Shown here in pieces: positions 35,805-45,058 of a stretch of 64,000 nt of DNA (within the stretch, counting starts at the first letter, position 1; each line of letters begins with the position of its first letter). A program made the position numbers and the translations under genes. The notes under the pieces were generated by a model, which did not search any database, was not told the DNA's origin, and saw only the letters and a program-made list of their open reading frames with translations. The stretch covers positions 124,001 to 188,000 of the forward strand of contig JAFGAS010000035.1 in assembly GCA_016933535.1 (NCBI GenBank). The letters run 5' to 3'. The DNA is from Candidatus Zymogenaceae bacterium (lineage in GTDB: Bacteria > Desulfobacterota > Zymogenia > Zymogenales > Zymogenaceae).

Positions 35805-36887
35805 TCAGCCGGCCGTTTCCAATTGCATGCGTACGCCCATCCCGGGGCCTTCGGGAACCGGAATGATGCGCCGTTCGAAATCCACCGTGAAACCCGTTGC
35901 AATATCCTTTTTCAAAAAGGCCGGTCCGATCGCCTCGCAGGCTATGATCCCCGGTTTTGCGGCGACAAGCTGCATCCCCGCGGCGCTGCCCAGCGATGAT
36001 TCGAGCATGGACCCGACGATAGTGGGCAGCCCCGCCGCCTCGGCTATCGCGCAGATCTTCGTGGCGCGCAACAACCCTCCCGATTTCATCAGCTTGATAT
36101 TGATGATATCGGCGGCACCAAGAGAGATGACTGTCAGCGCATCCCGGGGAGAGAGGCACCCCTCGTCTACCATGATCGGAAAGGGCGAATGCCTCCTGAC
36201 TTCGGCCAGCGCCGTCAGGTCGCCGGCCGCCACGGGCTGCTCCACCCAGCGGACGGGATAGGCCCGGAGCCGCTCGAGGACAGCGACGGACGTCGGGGCG
36301 TCCTTCCATCCCTGGTTTACGTCCAACAGGAGTTTTGTATCCGGGGCCGCCTCCGAGATCAGGCGCACGCGATCCACGTCCTCGTCGGGATCAGAGCCGA
36401 TTTTCACCTTGATATCGCGAAAGCCTCCCCGGTAGAATCCGTCCGCATAACCGGCCATGATTTTTGGATCGTCCAGCGGAATAACGGGATAAAACCCGAT
36501 CTCGCACCTGGTCAAGCCGCCGAGAAGACGGTACGCGGGTATACCGAGGGCCTTGCCCATCAGGTCATAAAGCGCCATATCCAGGGCCGCCCATGCGGTG
36601 GGGCAGGCGGGGGCGGTCTTCTCGGCGAAATCCATGATCGCCTCGATATCAAAGGGGTCTTTTCCGACCAGGCCGTCGGACAGCCGGGTGAGTGCCGCCT
36701 TCACGTCGTTGCGCGTTTCTCCGGTTACCTCGAAGTCCACGGCCCCCTCGCCGTAGCCGATCGTCCCGTCTTCGGCGGCCAGCGTCAGGATGACATAGTC
36801 GAGGGTTTCAAACGTTCCATACGAAACGACAAGGGGCACCACCGGAACGAGGTCAAGGTCGTCGATGTGTACCGATACTATTTTCAT
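35805..36887 (-). CDS. Enolase-superfamily enzyme, dipeptide-epimerase/MLE subgroup
   Basis: 360 residues. The catalytic set of the muconate-lactonizing/dipeptide-epimerase subgroup is present: KVKIG with the KxK pair (about residue 158), metal ligands DVNQGW (about 190), EQPV (about 216) and DEG (about 240), and the second general acid/base Lys in NIKLMKSGG (about 265). The end MLESSLGSAAG is like L-Ala-D/L-Glu epimerases, though the family's DxD peptide-binding motif is not obvious; o-succinylbenzoate synthase is another option. Its ATG overlaps the stop of the MFS gene by 4 bp, so the two are coupled. Confidence 0.85.
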   Translation of the reverse strand: MKIVSVHIDDLDLVPVVPLVVSYGTFETLDYVILTLAAEDGTIGYGEGAVDFEVTGETRNDVKAALTRLSDGLVGKDPFDIEAIMDFAEKTAPACPTAWAALDMALYDLMGKALGIPAYRLLGGLTRCEIGFYPVIPLDDPKIMAGYADGFYRGGFRDIKVKIGSDPDEDVDRVRLISEAAPDTKLLLDVNQGWKDAPTSVAVLERLRAYPVRWVEQPVAAGDLTALAEVRRHSPFPIMVDEGCLSPRDALTVISLGAADIINIKLMKSGGLLRATKICAIAEAAGLPTIVGSMLESSLGSAAGMQLVAAKPGIIACEAIGPAFLKKDIATGFTVDFERRIIPVPEGPGMGVRMQLETAG

Positions 36888-38068
36888 GTGGCGGTTTTAA
36901 CCTTTCTGAATATCGCCGGGATCATCGGGAGAACGGCAAGGTTGACCAGCGCAAGGATGATGAACGTCCACCGGAAGCCGACGTTGTCCACGAGCATCCC
37001 CGCCAGCGGCTGTCCCACGGCGATGCCGAGATTGCCTATGGCCATGAAGACCGCAAACATCGTTGCGGCAATCCGGGGATTAGAGAAGTCCATGCTCAGT
37101 GCGAAATAGACGGTTTCATAATAGCCGAAGGCCATTCCGAAGAAGAAGAGGAGTGCGTAAGCCGTGTTCAGATTGTGCGCCGCGGCAATCGGCAGAATCG
37201 TAGCCGTTGAGATGACCAGTGCTATAACGAGGGAGGTACGGTGTCCCACCTTGTCGATGAATGCCCCGCCGAAAGCCGCGCCCACTCCCGTCCCGATTCC
37301 GAACAGCGCCGTCACGAACCCTACGTTGAGCATCGAGATACCGAGTCCTTCCTTAAGGAAAGGATTGGCGATACCCTCGACATTATAGATAACCAGCGGG
37401 TAGAGAAACCCGATCAACATAAAGAAAAAGACGGGAAGAGTTGCGAAAGACTTGAACGCGGAAAACGAGAAACTTACTTCTTCCTTTCTTGGAACCTCCG
37501 GTGGAACAAAGAAGTAGTAGGCGATGGGGACAAGGGTAATGGCGCCGATACCGAAAAAGACCGGCTGCCATCCGTAGTACTCGGTAACGTATCCGATGGA
37601 TGCCGCGGCCAGAACCATTCCCACGGCCCTCCCGCCCACCATGATTCCCTGAACGAATCCCCGTTTATCCTTAGGAGTCCTGTCCAGGGCATATCCATCG
37701 GTAGCGGTGTCGAACGTGGCCATGCCGAGGGGAACAAGGAAGAGGACCGCCGTAAACAGTACGGGGGTTTTTACGGGTGAGAGGAACGGGACGAGGCAGA
37801 TGATACTTCCCTCCAGGAGGAGCCCCACAATGATGAGGGGTTTACGATAGCCGAGCCCGAAGGGATTGATAGAATCGGAGAAGAGCCCGATAAAGACCTT
37901 GATGACCAAGGGTATGAGGGCTATGGAACTAATAAGGCCGATCGTTGTGAAGGAGAGATCAAAAGTCCTCAGATAAATGATATTAAAGCCGGTAAAATAG
38001 GTGATGAGGATACCTTCGAGGAAATAGATGAGCGAGTAGAATCCACCGAGAAGATATCGATGTTCCAT
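36884..38068 (-). CDS. MFS permease, AmpG-like
   Basis: 394 residues with about 12 membrane segments. The N-terminal FTTIGLISSIALIPLVIKVFIGLFSDS and the middle ATDGYALDRTPKDKRGFVQGIMVGGRAVG resemble AmpG-type permeases and related siderophore-uptake MFS proteins. With the coupled enolase-superfamily gene downstream, uptake of a dipeptide-containing compound such as a muropeptide followed by epimerisation of its Ala-Glu part is a reasonable proposal. GGAG lies 7 nt before the ATG. Confidence 0.8.
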   Translation of the reverse strand: MEHRYLLGGFYSLIYFLEGILITYFTGFNIIYLRTFDLSFTTIGLISSIALIPLVIKVFIGLFSDSINPFGLGYRKPLIIVGLLLEGSIICLVPFLSPVKTPVLFTAVLFLVPLGMATFDTATDGYALDRTPKDKRGFVQGIMVGGRAVGMVLAAASIGYVTEYYGWQPVFFGIGAITLVPIAYYFFVPPEVPRKEEVSFSFSAFKSFATLPVFFFMLIGFLYPLVIYNVEGIANPFLKEGLGISMLNVGFVTALFGIGTGVGAAFGGAFIDKVGHRTSLVIALVISTATILPIAAAHNLNTAYALLFFFGMAFGYYETVYFALSMDFSNPRIAATMFAVFMAIGNLGIAVGQPLAGMLVDNVGFRWTFIILALVNLAVLPMIPAIFRKVKTAT

Positions 38069-38090
38069 GGTCTAACTCCTTGGTGAGAGA

Positions 38091-38132
38091 TAAAAGCCGG
38101 GGGAAACCGTTATGAATGGGATTCCCCCGGCT
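38091..38132 (-). terminator. Terminator after the membrane cytochrome gene
   Basis: Minus-strand stem AGCCGGGGGAA / TTCCCCCGGCT with a 16-nt loop and a T-run; it separates the cytochrome gene from the MFS gene. Confidence 0.75.
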
Positions 38133-38226
38133 CGCCGTGAAACACATATGCAGCCGTCCCGTGCATTTTATCCAAGCCGCCGGTCCGGGCCTGACTCATC
38201 CGGATACACTCCGCTCATGCATCCCT

Positions 38227-38943
38227 CTATTTCTTCTTAACCCACATTTCCCAGAGGGGTACGAAGAAGAAGAAGAGGAAAGCGATACCGAGAAGCGCAC
38301 CGCCAATGACGGAAAAATAGGCGAAGGCCGCCGCTGTCTTGGCAAGCCACCACGAAAAAACGTCTATCACGATACCGGCATAAGCCATGAGAACGAGCAG
38401 GATCTTCCAGCGGTCACCGACGGTGGTCGCTATGAAGACCAGAGACAGGAGAAAGAACATCACCCCGTGGGAGATGAGATGGGTGTGAGAGAGGGTGCCG
38501 AGGCGGCCGGGCGAAACGCCGGTTGAAACTGTGACATATTTCATGACTTCGTCATAGGCCGTCAATGGGGAACCGGACTCGGTGCCGTCTTTTGAGTGGC
38601 ACATCGTGCAGCTTTTCTTCAAGATAGGAGCGACGGTCTCGTCATACGACGCCACTTCGGCACCGGCCCGTATCCATTCTATAACGGCATTCTTATCACC
38701 GTCCGACGAGAAATAGGTCGCCATTGACCCGAGGCTCTTGTCCTCCATGGCGGTTCCCTCGCGGTTTCCGTAGTAGGTGATGACGATGTCGTTCATTGAA
38801 AGGCCCGGTTTGGCATCAGCATTTTCGTGACTGATGTAGATGGTGAAGATGGCAAAGATATAACCGAGCCCCATTACGCAAAGGAAGACGGTAATCAGCA
38901 GCTTTGCCGGAATTCCAAGCTTAACAAGTCCTTTTTCAAACAT
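38227..38943 (-). CDS. Membrane protein with one c-type heme site
   Basis: 238 residues. One N-terminal membrane segment (about 14-34), a soluble part with a single heme-binding motif CTMCH (about residue 113), then four membrane helices, one preceded by SHTHLISHG with several His. The soluble domain should face the periplasm, where heme c is attached. GGAGG 12 nt before the ATG. Heme c plus four TM helices suggests a quinone- or gas-linked electron protein, but the sequence names no known complex, and no catalytic partner lies beside it. It reads as monocistronic. Confidence 0.75.
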   Translation of the reverse strand: MFEKGLVKLGIPAKLLITVFLCVMGLGYIFAIFTIYISHENADAKPGLSMNDIVITYYGNREGTAMEDKSLGSMATYFSSDGDKNAVIEWIRAGAEVASYDETVAPILKKSCTMCHSKDGTESGSPLTAYDEVMKYVTVSTGVSPGRLGTLSHTHLISHGVMFFLLSLVFIATTVGDRWKILLVLMAYAGIVIDVFSWWLAKTAAAFAYFSVIGGALLGIAFLFFFFVPLWEMWVKKK

Positions 38944-39039
38944 GGTGTGTCCTTTCCTCCAAGAAGTGAATTTTCCGATTGAGGGTATACTATCCCGTGA
39001 AGACCATACAGGGAGACGCTCGGCCGCCGCCGGGCTCGA

Positions 39040-39303
39040 TCAACCTCCACCGATGATCTGGAGAATCTTTATTTCGTCGCCGTCCGTCAGCACATGGTTG
39101 GGCTCAACCCGCCCGCCGTTTATCATGGCGACAAAGGGCATCCCCGTCCTGAGGGCGCCCGATTTTTTGAGGGCCTTCTTGAGCCGGGACCCTTCTTTAA
39201 GGGTATAGGTTCCTCCCCTAATGCGGGCCGCCAGCGGCCCATAGGGTTTAACGATCACGGTTATCTTTTTTCTCGAAAAGAGCATGTTGGAAATCCGCTG
39301 CAT
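39040..39303 (-). CDS. MoaD/ThiS-family sulfur carrier protein
   Basis: 87 residues (or 81 from the inner ATG). Beta-grasp fold pattern VKPYGPLAARIRGGTYTLKEGSRLKKAL, then GDEIKILQIIGGG; the C-terminal GG that becomes a thiocarboxylate is at the very end with one extra Gly. No MoaE, ThiG or E1-like adenylating protein lies nearby, so the client pathway (molybdopterin, tungstopterin, thiamine or other) is open. Confidence 0.85.
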   Translation of the reverse strand: MQRISNMLFSRKKITVIVKPYGPLAARIRGGTYTLKEGSRLKKALKKSGALRTGMPFVAMINGGRVEPNHVLTDGDEIKILQIIGGG

Positions 39304-39340
39304 GTGAGAAGTCGGTTTCGGTAATTAATTGATCGTTGCC

Positions 39341-39739
39341 CTATTCGGTTCCGGGCCAGACTCCTCTCGTGGCCGAGAAGGTTCCTCCGGAGATGGAGTT
39401 ACCGTAGCCGTACGTACCGGTAAATGAGTCACCCGCGCTATTGATGGTAACAACGCCGCGACCCGTGCCGAGGGGTCCCTCCCAGTCGAATTCGAATCTT
39501 GATCCCCTGACGGCTCCCCGAATGGTTTGAAACTTCAGGGGAGATGGGAATATCCCGGTGGCGTAGCATTCATCCTGGGTGATCTCGACGGGACCGGCAT
39601 CGGTGTTCCAGGTTCCCACGAAGCTCGCGCAAAGCGTCTTTGGGGGAACGGGCGGCGGTACCCGGACGCAGCCGGAAATCAAGACGATCGAAAGGCCGAT
39701 GATCATTGCTGCAGAAAGAACCCTGGAGTAATTTTTCAT
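39341..39739 (-). CDS. Small lipoprotein of unknown function
   Basis: 132 residues. Signal peptide with lipobox LISGC (Cys at residue 24), then a proline-rich linker VRVPPPVPPKT and a beta-rich domain with repeated G-x-F/Y-S/T patterns (GDSFTGTYGYGNSISGGTFSATRG). Its likely place is the outer membrane or periplasmic face. No family recognised. Confidence 0.75.
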   Translation of the reverse strand: MKNYSRVLSAAMIIGLSIVLISGCVRVPPPVPPKTLCASFVGTWNTDAGPVEITQDECYATGIFPSPLKFQTIRGAVRGSRFEFDWEGPLGTGRGVVTINSAGDSFTGTYGYGNSISGGTFSATRGVWPGTE

Positions 39740-39771
39740 ACAACGCCTCTCTTAAAAATTACGGTTAGGTT

Positions 39772-39800
39772 ACTATATCATATCTATTTTCCGATGACAA
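39772..39800 (-). promoter_or_regulatory. Promoter of the lipoprotein gene
   Basis: Minus strand TTGTCA (39795-39800), 17-bp spacer, TATAGT (39772-39777), 33 bp before the start codon. Confidence 0.55.
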
Positions 39801-39919
39801 CGCCGTATGCAATCCTTCCACTCGGCCGCCGCAGGGATGATCCGTACGCTGTTCCCCTATTTCCTTTCGATCGGGATATCCAGCGGCCGTATCCCGATTG
39901 TACTGATACCGATAGGCCG

Positions 39920-42100
39920 TCATCGTGGTTTGAGGATCTTATACGCGCCGCTCTGCCATGATCGAATGTCCGAGGTATAGTAGGGCGAATAACGGCGGTC
40001 CGATGGTCCCCCGGGGATGTTTGTATGGATCGCCGTTTCGCCGAGGTCCGCGATCAAACGATACGAGGGCGCGAAAGTTGTCAGCCTGCCGGCCGACTTG
40101 AATATCTGACCTTGGACGATGGTGGCACGGTTGCCGGGAAGCTCGATGGGGCCGAAATCGAAACCGAGGATACGGGGGAGCTTTCCGCCGAAGAAAAGGT
40201 TTGCCATAAGGATTTTATGGGTCTTGCCGTAGGGGACGGCACGTTTCTTCAGAGCGGTGTCGATTGCCTGTTTATATATCTCTTGTCGGGTCTTCTCTCC
40301 GAACCATAGCGATTTTTTGGCCAGAAGGATCCGGTCAAAGTTATCATAGTAGTCATTAAAGAGCCCCGTCTCTACGAGGGCATAATCGATGACGTCGGTG
40401 CCTATACCGAACCGGCCGAAGACAATCTTGAGAAGCTCCGCGTATACTCGTTCGAATAAGGTCGCCCCTAAAGAGCCCGTATCGTAACGGAGGTCCCAAT
40501 CGCGAAGGATTCTCCCGTTGCCCGTATCGGGCAGGAGAGGTTTGATGATCTTCATGAAGTACTGTGCCTGGAGGGAATAGAGGTCATACTGGATCTTCTT
40601 CATCGCCTCTACGTCCAGGGGGGTATGCTTTTTCAGGAGTTCCCTGATACGATCTCCCCGATACGCGCCCATCGGGAGATTCTGGACGGGGACCTTGGAC
40701 AGGTGAGAGAAATCCTCGTTGGCCGTGGCCACGTAGCCTTCCGGAGGATTATAGGCCCGTGGATAGTTCGACGGGGGCACGATACCCTTCCATTGCTGAG
40801 ATGAATCCCACCCGAAGTAGGGCAGCAGCCCCGAAGTTCCCTTTTTCCGTTTCGGGAAGCTTCCGCTCATCTGATATCCGATGTTGCCCGCATTATCGGC
40901 GACAACCCAGTTGAAGGCCGCATAGGTCATGCCGGAAAAACGGTCCAACGCCTCCTTGACGTTCTTTGCCCGGTGGACTTTAAGGATACTGTCCATTGAC
41001 TGCGCAATGGTGCCGCGGCGGGCCGACCAGGAAAATGACAGCCAGTAGCCGTCCGTGTTCGGCTCTCCTTCCAGCACGCCGTTGTCGCTCTCGTAGAACT
41101 TCATGGTAATAGGGGGCTTCTTTTTCGGACGGATAACCTCCTCGCGTACGACGAAGGGGACGCGTTTTTTTCCGCGTAAACACTTCTTGTCAACAACGTC
41201 CTCTATGAAGTAGTCGATCGTGTCCATAAAACCGTACGTAACCGACCAGGCGATGTTATTGGAGCGTCCGAGGACAACAGCGGGTAAGCCGGGCAGGGTA
41301 GCCCCCATGATAGAAAAATCTCCCGACACCATTACCGCCTCGTACCATAACGCCGGCAGGCGGTTGATCTCAATGTGCGGGTCACCGCAGAGGATGGCCG
41401 TTTTCGATTTTGTGCGGGCCGGAGACACCGCCCAGTTATTGCTGGCCGAGAATCGGGTGAGCACGGACAGCCATTTGACCGACTCGGGCACCATGGGGTT
41501 TACGAGGTTCGTCTTTTTAATGACATCGATGAGCTCCTTTTTCGGGCTCTCCATCGAGGGTAACAGTTCCATGAGTTTTTCTATCGAAACACCTTCCTGG
41601 ATCATCTGGATGATGAGTTTTTCCATGTCACCCTGTGACTGGGTGAGGCCTATAAAGGCGGTGATCATGGACATGAGAACGGTGTCCTCGGGTGTCCAGG
41701 GTTCGGGCTTATACCCGACAAGCTTGAACTCGAAGGGCACGCCCGAATCGGCAACAGCCCGGTTGATGCCGTCGCAGTAGGCGTTGAGGACCGCCTTTGT
41801 CTCCGTGCTGAATTTCTTGATTTCCTGCTTCGCATAGCCGCCGAGAGAAATCCAGCGCATGTATTTATCGGCGGCGATCAACTCTTCATCGGCCTTAAGC
41901 TTTTCGGAGGCCCGGCCCTGGCCGATGAGCTTAACGAGCCACATGGAAAGCTGCCGGTCGGTCCCGTGCATATAGCCCAGCCCCCAGTAGAGATCGATCT
42001 GGTGATCGGCACTGATGTGAGGCACACCGCCGGCGATACGTTTAATCGTGACGTTCCCCTTCGTGGCTTTAAGTACAGTCTCAGTATCAGTTATCTTCAT
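39920..42100 (-). CDS. Penicillin-acylase-family Ntn hydrolase
   Basis: About 726 residues. The family opens with IKRIAGGVPHISADHQIDLYWGLGYMHGTDRQLSMW; the autoproteolytic nucleophile Ser is in FSASNNWAVS (about residue 221), giving an alpha chain of about 220 and beta chain of about 505 residues. The HIEINRLPALWYEA and LPGLPAVVLGRSNNIAWSVTYGFMD segments of the beta chain are typical. It cleaves an amide, in practice often an acyl-homoserine lactone or aculeacin-like substrate. Start at 42100 has GGAG 5 nt upstream. No signal peptide is seen, though characterised relatives are exported; an upstream ATG at 42163 gives no convincing signal either. Confidence 0.9.
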   Translation of the reverse strand: MKITDTETVLKATKGNVTIKRIAGGVPHISADHQIDLYWGLGYMHGTDRQLSMWLVKLIGQGRASEKLKADEELIAADKYMRWISLGGYAKQEIKKFSTETKAVLNAYCDGINRAVADSGVPFEFKLVGYKPEPWTPEDTVLMSMITAFIGLTQSQGDMEKLIIQMIQEGVSIEKLMELLPSMESPKKELIDVIKKTNLVNPMVPESVKWLSVLTRFSASNNWAVSPARTKSKTAILCGDPHIEINRLPALWYEAVMVSGDFSIMGATLPGLPAVVLGRSNNIAWSVTYGFMDTIDYFIEDVVDKKCLRGKKRVPFVVREEVIRPKKKPPITMKFYESDNGVLEGEPNTDGYWLSFSWSARRGTIAQSMDSILKVHRAKNVKEALDRFSGMTYAAFNWVVADNAGNIGYQMSGSFPKRKKGTSGLLPYFGWDSSQQWKGIVPPSNYPRAYNPPEGYVATANEDFSHLSKVPVQNLPMGAYRGDRIRELLKKHTPLDVEAMKKIQYDLYSLQAQYFMKIIKPLLPDTGNGRILRDWDLRYDTGSLGATLFERVYAELLKIVFGRFGIGTDVIDYALVETGLFNDYYDNFDRILLAKKSLWFGEKTRQEIYKQAIDTALKKRAVPYGKTHKILMANLFFGGKLPRILGFDFGPIELPGNRATIVQGQIFKSAGRLTTFAPSYRLIADLGETAIHTNIPGGPSDRRYSPYYTSDIRSWQSGAYKILKPR

Positions 42101-42343
42101 AATGACTCCAAAAGAGTATATTATACCGAAAATATATCTATCATCCGGAATACAATATTTCAAGAAAAAACGGGTAATTTCTCCTGGTGTTATACGGAAC
42201 GCGTATGTCCCGTTCGAAAACCACTCCCGCAGCTGTGCCGTCGGCGGATTAAAGGAAAATAGTTTAGGCGCAAGAATCGGATAGGCCGATTAATCGTTTT
42301 AATCTATTGTATAATATATAAGTATGGTAAAGGATAGGAAAGG

Positions 42344-43438
42344 ATGGATACAAAGGAATATCGACAACGGTGGGAGGCCGTCCTGGCGCGGGACAGGAGC
42401 TTTGACGGTCTTTTCGTGTACGGCGTCCGTTCGACGGGGGTCTACTGCCGCCCCTCGTGCGGCGCCAGAAAACCGCGGGAAGAGAAGGTAACATTTTTCG
42501 CCTCGGCGCAAGATGCCCGGTCGGCCGGTTTTCGGGCGTGCCGTCGATGCATGCCGGACGAGCCGGTAAATCGGGATCCGCAAAAAGAAATGGTACGGCG
42601 GCTTTCCCGTTTCATCGAGGACTACGACTCGGCAGACCGGCCGCTGACGCTTGCGGTCATGAGCGATTATATGAAACGTAGCCCCTCCCACCTGCAGCGC
42701 ACGTTTACCCGGATCATGGGTGTCAGTCCCCGGCGGTATGCCGAGATAAGCCGCCTCGAGCGGTTCAAGGCAATGCTGAGAGACGGAAGGGGGGTTACCC
42801 CGGCTCTCTATGAGGCCGGATACGGGTCGAGCAGCCGGCTCTATGAAGGTGCAAACCGCCGGCTCGGGATGACGCCCGGCGCCTACAAAAAAGGCGGAAA
42901 GGGAATGAAGATTCGGTATATCGTTGTCGGTTGTCCGTTAGGGCGGCTTTTGACGGCCGGCACCGACAAGGGGATATCGGCGGTCTCGCTCGGGGCGTCC
43001 GACGAGGTCCTCGAAAGGGCCCTTTACGACGAGTATCCGTCGGCCCAAATCGTACGGGATCGAGCCGGGCTGGAGGGATATGTAGAGGCCCTGCTGAAAT
43101 ACCTCGAGGGGAGGGGGGAGGTCCTCGATATCCCGCGGGACGTGAGGGCCACCGCCTTTCAGGCCCGCGTCTACGAGGCGCTGACGGCGATCCCGTACGG
43201 GGTTATCCGGACGTACGGCCAGGTCGCCGAGGCAATGGGCGATCCGAAGGCGGCCCGGGCGGTGGGCGGCGCGTGTGCGGTAAACCCGACGGCGCTGGTG
43301 GTCCCGTGTCACCGGGTGATCGGGGCCGACGGCGGTATTGGAGGCTACCGCTGGGGAGTGGAGCGGAAAAGGGCGCTTCTTACCTTGGAACAGGAAAGAA
43401 ACCGGGACGAGTCGTTTGAGGATGGGGCGGGGATCTAG
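42344..43438 (+). CDS. ada: Bifunctional Ada methyltransferase/regulator
   Basis: 364 residues, domain order as in E. coli Ada. The N-terminal zinc-cysteine domain has CRPSCGARKPR and CRRCMP (four Zn Cys, the first being the methyl-phosphotriester acceptor), an AraC-type HTH about residues 85-180, and the C-terminal O6-alkylguanine transferase with PCHRVIGADGGIGGYRWG (acceptor Cys about residue 321). It removes alkyl damage from DNA and activates its own gene once methylated. TATAAT lies at about 42309, but no good -35 box, as expected for an activated promoter. Confidence 0.95.
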   Translation: MDTKEYRQRWEAVLARDRSFDGLFVYGVRSTGVYCRPSCGARKPREEKVTFFASAQDARSAGFRACRRCMPDEPVNRDPQKEMVRRLSRFIEDYDSADRPLTLAVMSDYMKRSPSHLQRTFTRIMGVSPRRYAEISRLERFKAMLRDGRGVTPALYEAGYGSSSRLYEGANRRLGMTPGAYKKGGKGMKIRYIVVGCPLGRLLTAGTDKGISAVSLGASDEVLERALYDEYPSAQIVRDRAGLEGYVEALLKYLEGRGEVLDIPRDVRATAFQARVYEALTAIPYGVIRTYGQVAEAMGDPKAARAVGGACAVNPTALVVPCHRVIGADGGIGGYRWGVERKRALLTLEQERNRDESFEDGAGI

Positions 43439-43736
43439 GGATGCGGGAATGTAGACCTTAACCCAGTCAAGAAAAAAAGCGGCATTCTCCGCCCGGTTGG
43501 GTATATTTTTCGGCCCCGATAGTAGTGGTGGCCCGAGGACGGCCGAATGAGGCGGGAGGAGCGCTTCCGTCCATAGACTCCGGTCTTTCAGGATATAAGG
43601 GTTCTCGCATCGGCTCTCGGGACGCTGGATTATTACGAATTCCTTGATGGGATTGGAAGCGGTCCTCTCCGGATGCCGCGTATTTATAAAAAATCTTGTG
43701 AAATAGGAAGCTGCGTATGCGGGCCGTTCACCGGGC
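43439..43736. other. 298-bp gap without recognised gene
   Basis: Between convergent ada and the small conserved gene. No frame with ribosome site and plausible protein; short GC-rich dyads only, no clear terminator. Confidence 0.4.
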
Positions 43737-43997
43737 CTAGGGTGTGTCGCCTTCCGGTGCTTCCTCGACGTAGACGATCTGATCTTTATTTATCAGGACC
43801 GTTCTCTCTTTTTGCCCCTGGACGGTGGCGCAGGTGACAAGCAGAAACCGGTTTTTCCCCCTGATCAGGAGATCACTGATGCGGCGCATCGGTTCGCTCT
43901 CGCTGTTGAGGTTGACGGTCCCCCGGATGGTCGTCCCGTCGGTCATCCGTACCTGCACGCCTCTGTCTACGGTGGTTACCTTCAACGGATTAGCCAT
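43737..43997 (-). CDS. Small conserved hypothetical protein, beta-rich
   Basis: 86 residues, AAAGGAGCGAG before the ATG. The pattern GVQVRMTDGTTIRGTVNLNSESEPMRRISDLLIRGKNRFLLVTC..VLINKDQIVYVEEA looks like a compact Sm- or PilZ-like beta-barrel and is well formed as coding sequence (acidic-rich end). I recognise no named function. Confidence 0.65.
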   Translation of the reverse strand: MANPLKVTTVDRGVQVRMTDGTTIRGTVNLNSESEPMRRISDLLIRGKNRFLLVTCATVQGQKERTVLINKDQIVYVEEAPEGDTP

Positions 43998-44105
43998 GGT
44001 CTCGCTCCTTTGAGAAACCTTATGTATATTATCATACCACCCGTTTTACTAAAAATAAATGATAATCGAATTGCGATAACATTCCCATGACCTGTTGACG
44101 GATGA

Positions 44106-44134
44106 TTGACTTTTTACGGTTATTCTATTATCCT
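44106..44134 (+). promoter_or_regulatory. Promoter of the SDR gene
   Basis: TTGACT, 17-bp spacer, TATCCT; 55 bp before the ATG at 44190. Confidence 0.45.
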
Positions 44135-44189
44135 TGTCCCGCGGTAAAAATCATTGTCCACTATTAGCCATTCAGAGCGCGAGGCAGGT

Positions 44190-45017
44190 ATGAAGAAGCA
44201 TGATTTTAGAGACAAGAATGTCCTGATAACCGGGGCGGCAGGCGGCATCGGGAGGGAGATCTCGGCACAATTCGCGAAACGAGGCGCTCGACTCCTGCTG
44301 GCGGGGCTCCCGTCGGAAAAAGAAGCGCTGACGGAGCTTGCCGCACAACTCGTGAAGGACTATGGCGTTGAGGCGCGCCTCTTTACCGTCGATCTTTCTT
44401 CAAAAAACGGTCCGGAAAAGCTCCATGAGTCGGTCAAAAAAGCGGTCAGGGATATCTATGCACTGGTCAATAATGCCGGCACCGTTGCCTACGGCAAGGT
44501 CTGGGAGCTGCCCTGGGAATCGCAGGAGAAGACTGTCCTGGTCAATCTCATGGTTCCGCTCAGACTCATGCACCTGTTTGTTCCGGATATGGTAAAAAAA
44601 GGCGAGGGTGTCGTCTTCAATACCGCCTCCGTTCAGGCCTTCCAACCCACTCCCTTTCATTCCGTATACTGTGCTACCAAGGCGGGCCTTCAGATGCTCT
44701 CGGAGGGTATTAGGGCGGAACTTCGCGGAACCGGTGTTTCGGTCTGTACCCTCAATCCCCCTTACACAAAAACCGCCATGATCAAAACGAAGGGATTTCC
44801 CAAGGAGATCCGTTTCTACAAGATAAGCGGGATAAAGGACCCGGCCTGGATCGCAAAAAAGGCGCTCGGGGCGTTCGAAAAGGATAAGTTCATGTATATC
44901 CCCGGTCTCTGGGCAAAGTTCATACACTTAGTTTTGATTCGGTTCTCACCTCGGCGAGTCGTTGATCTCGTCACCTACCATCTGCTCAAGGGAACGAAAA
45001 AAGGCGGAGTGTATTAG
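44190..45017 (+). CDS. Short-chain dehydrogenase/reductase
   Basis: 275 residues, classical SDR: TGAAGGIG (cofactor loop), NNAG, the catalytic Ser in NTASVQAF and YCATK for Tyr and Lys. The start at 44190 is fixed by GAGGCAGG close upstream; the frame runs further up without use. The C-terminal half contains a hydrophobic helix (FIHLVLIRFS) suggesting membrane attachment, as in several SDRs acting on lipids. Substrate not determinable. Confidence 0.88.
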   Translation: MKKHDFRDKNVLITGAAGGIGREISAQFAKRGARLLLAGLPSEKEALTELAAQLVKDYGVEARLFTVDLSSKNGPEKLHESVKKAVRDIYALVNNAGTVAYGKVWELPWESQEKTVLVNLMVPLRLMHLFVPDMVKKGEGVVFNTASVQAFQPTPFHSVYCATKAGLQMLSEGIRAELRGTGVSVCTLNPPYTKTAMIKTKGFPKEIRFYKISGIKDPAWIAKKALGAFEKDKFMYIPGLWAKFIHLVLIRFSPRRVVDLVTYHLLKGTKKGGVY

Positions 45018-45058
45018 GGGGCGGCATCGCAGATATGCAAAAAGTCCTTCCGCGGATA

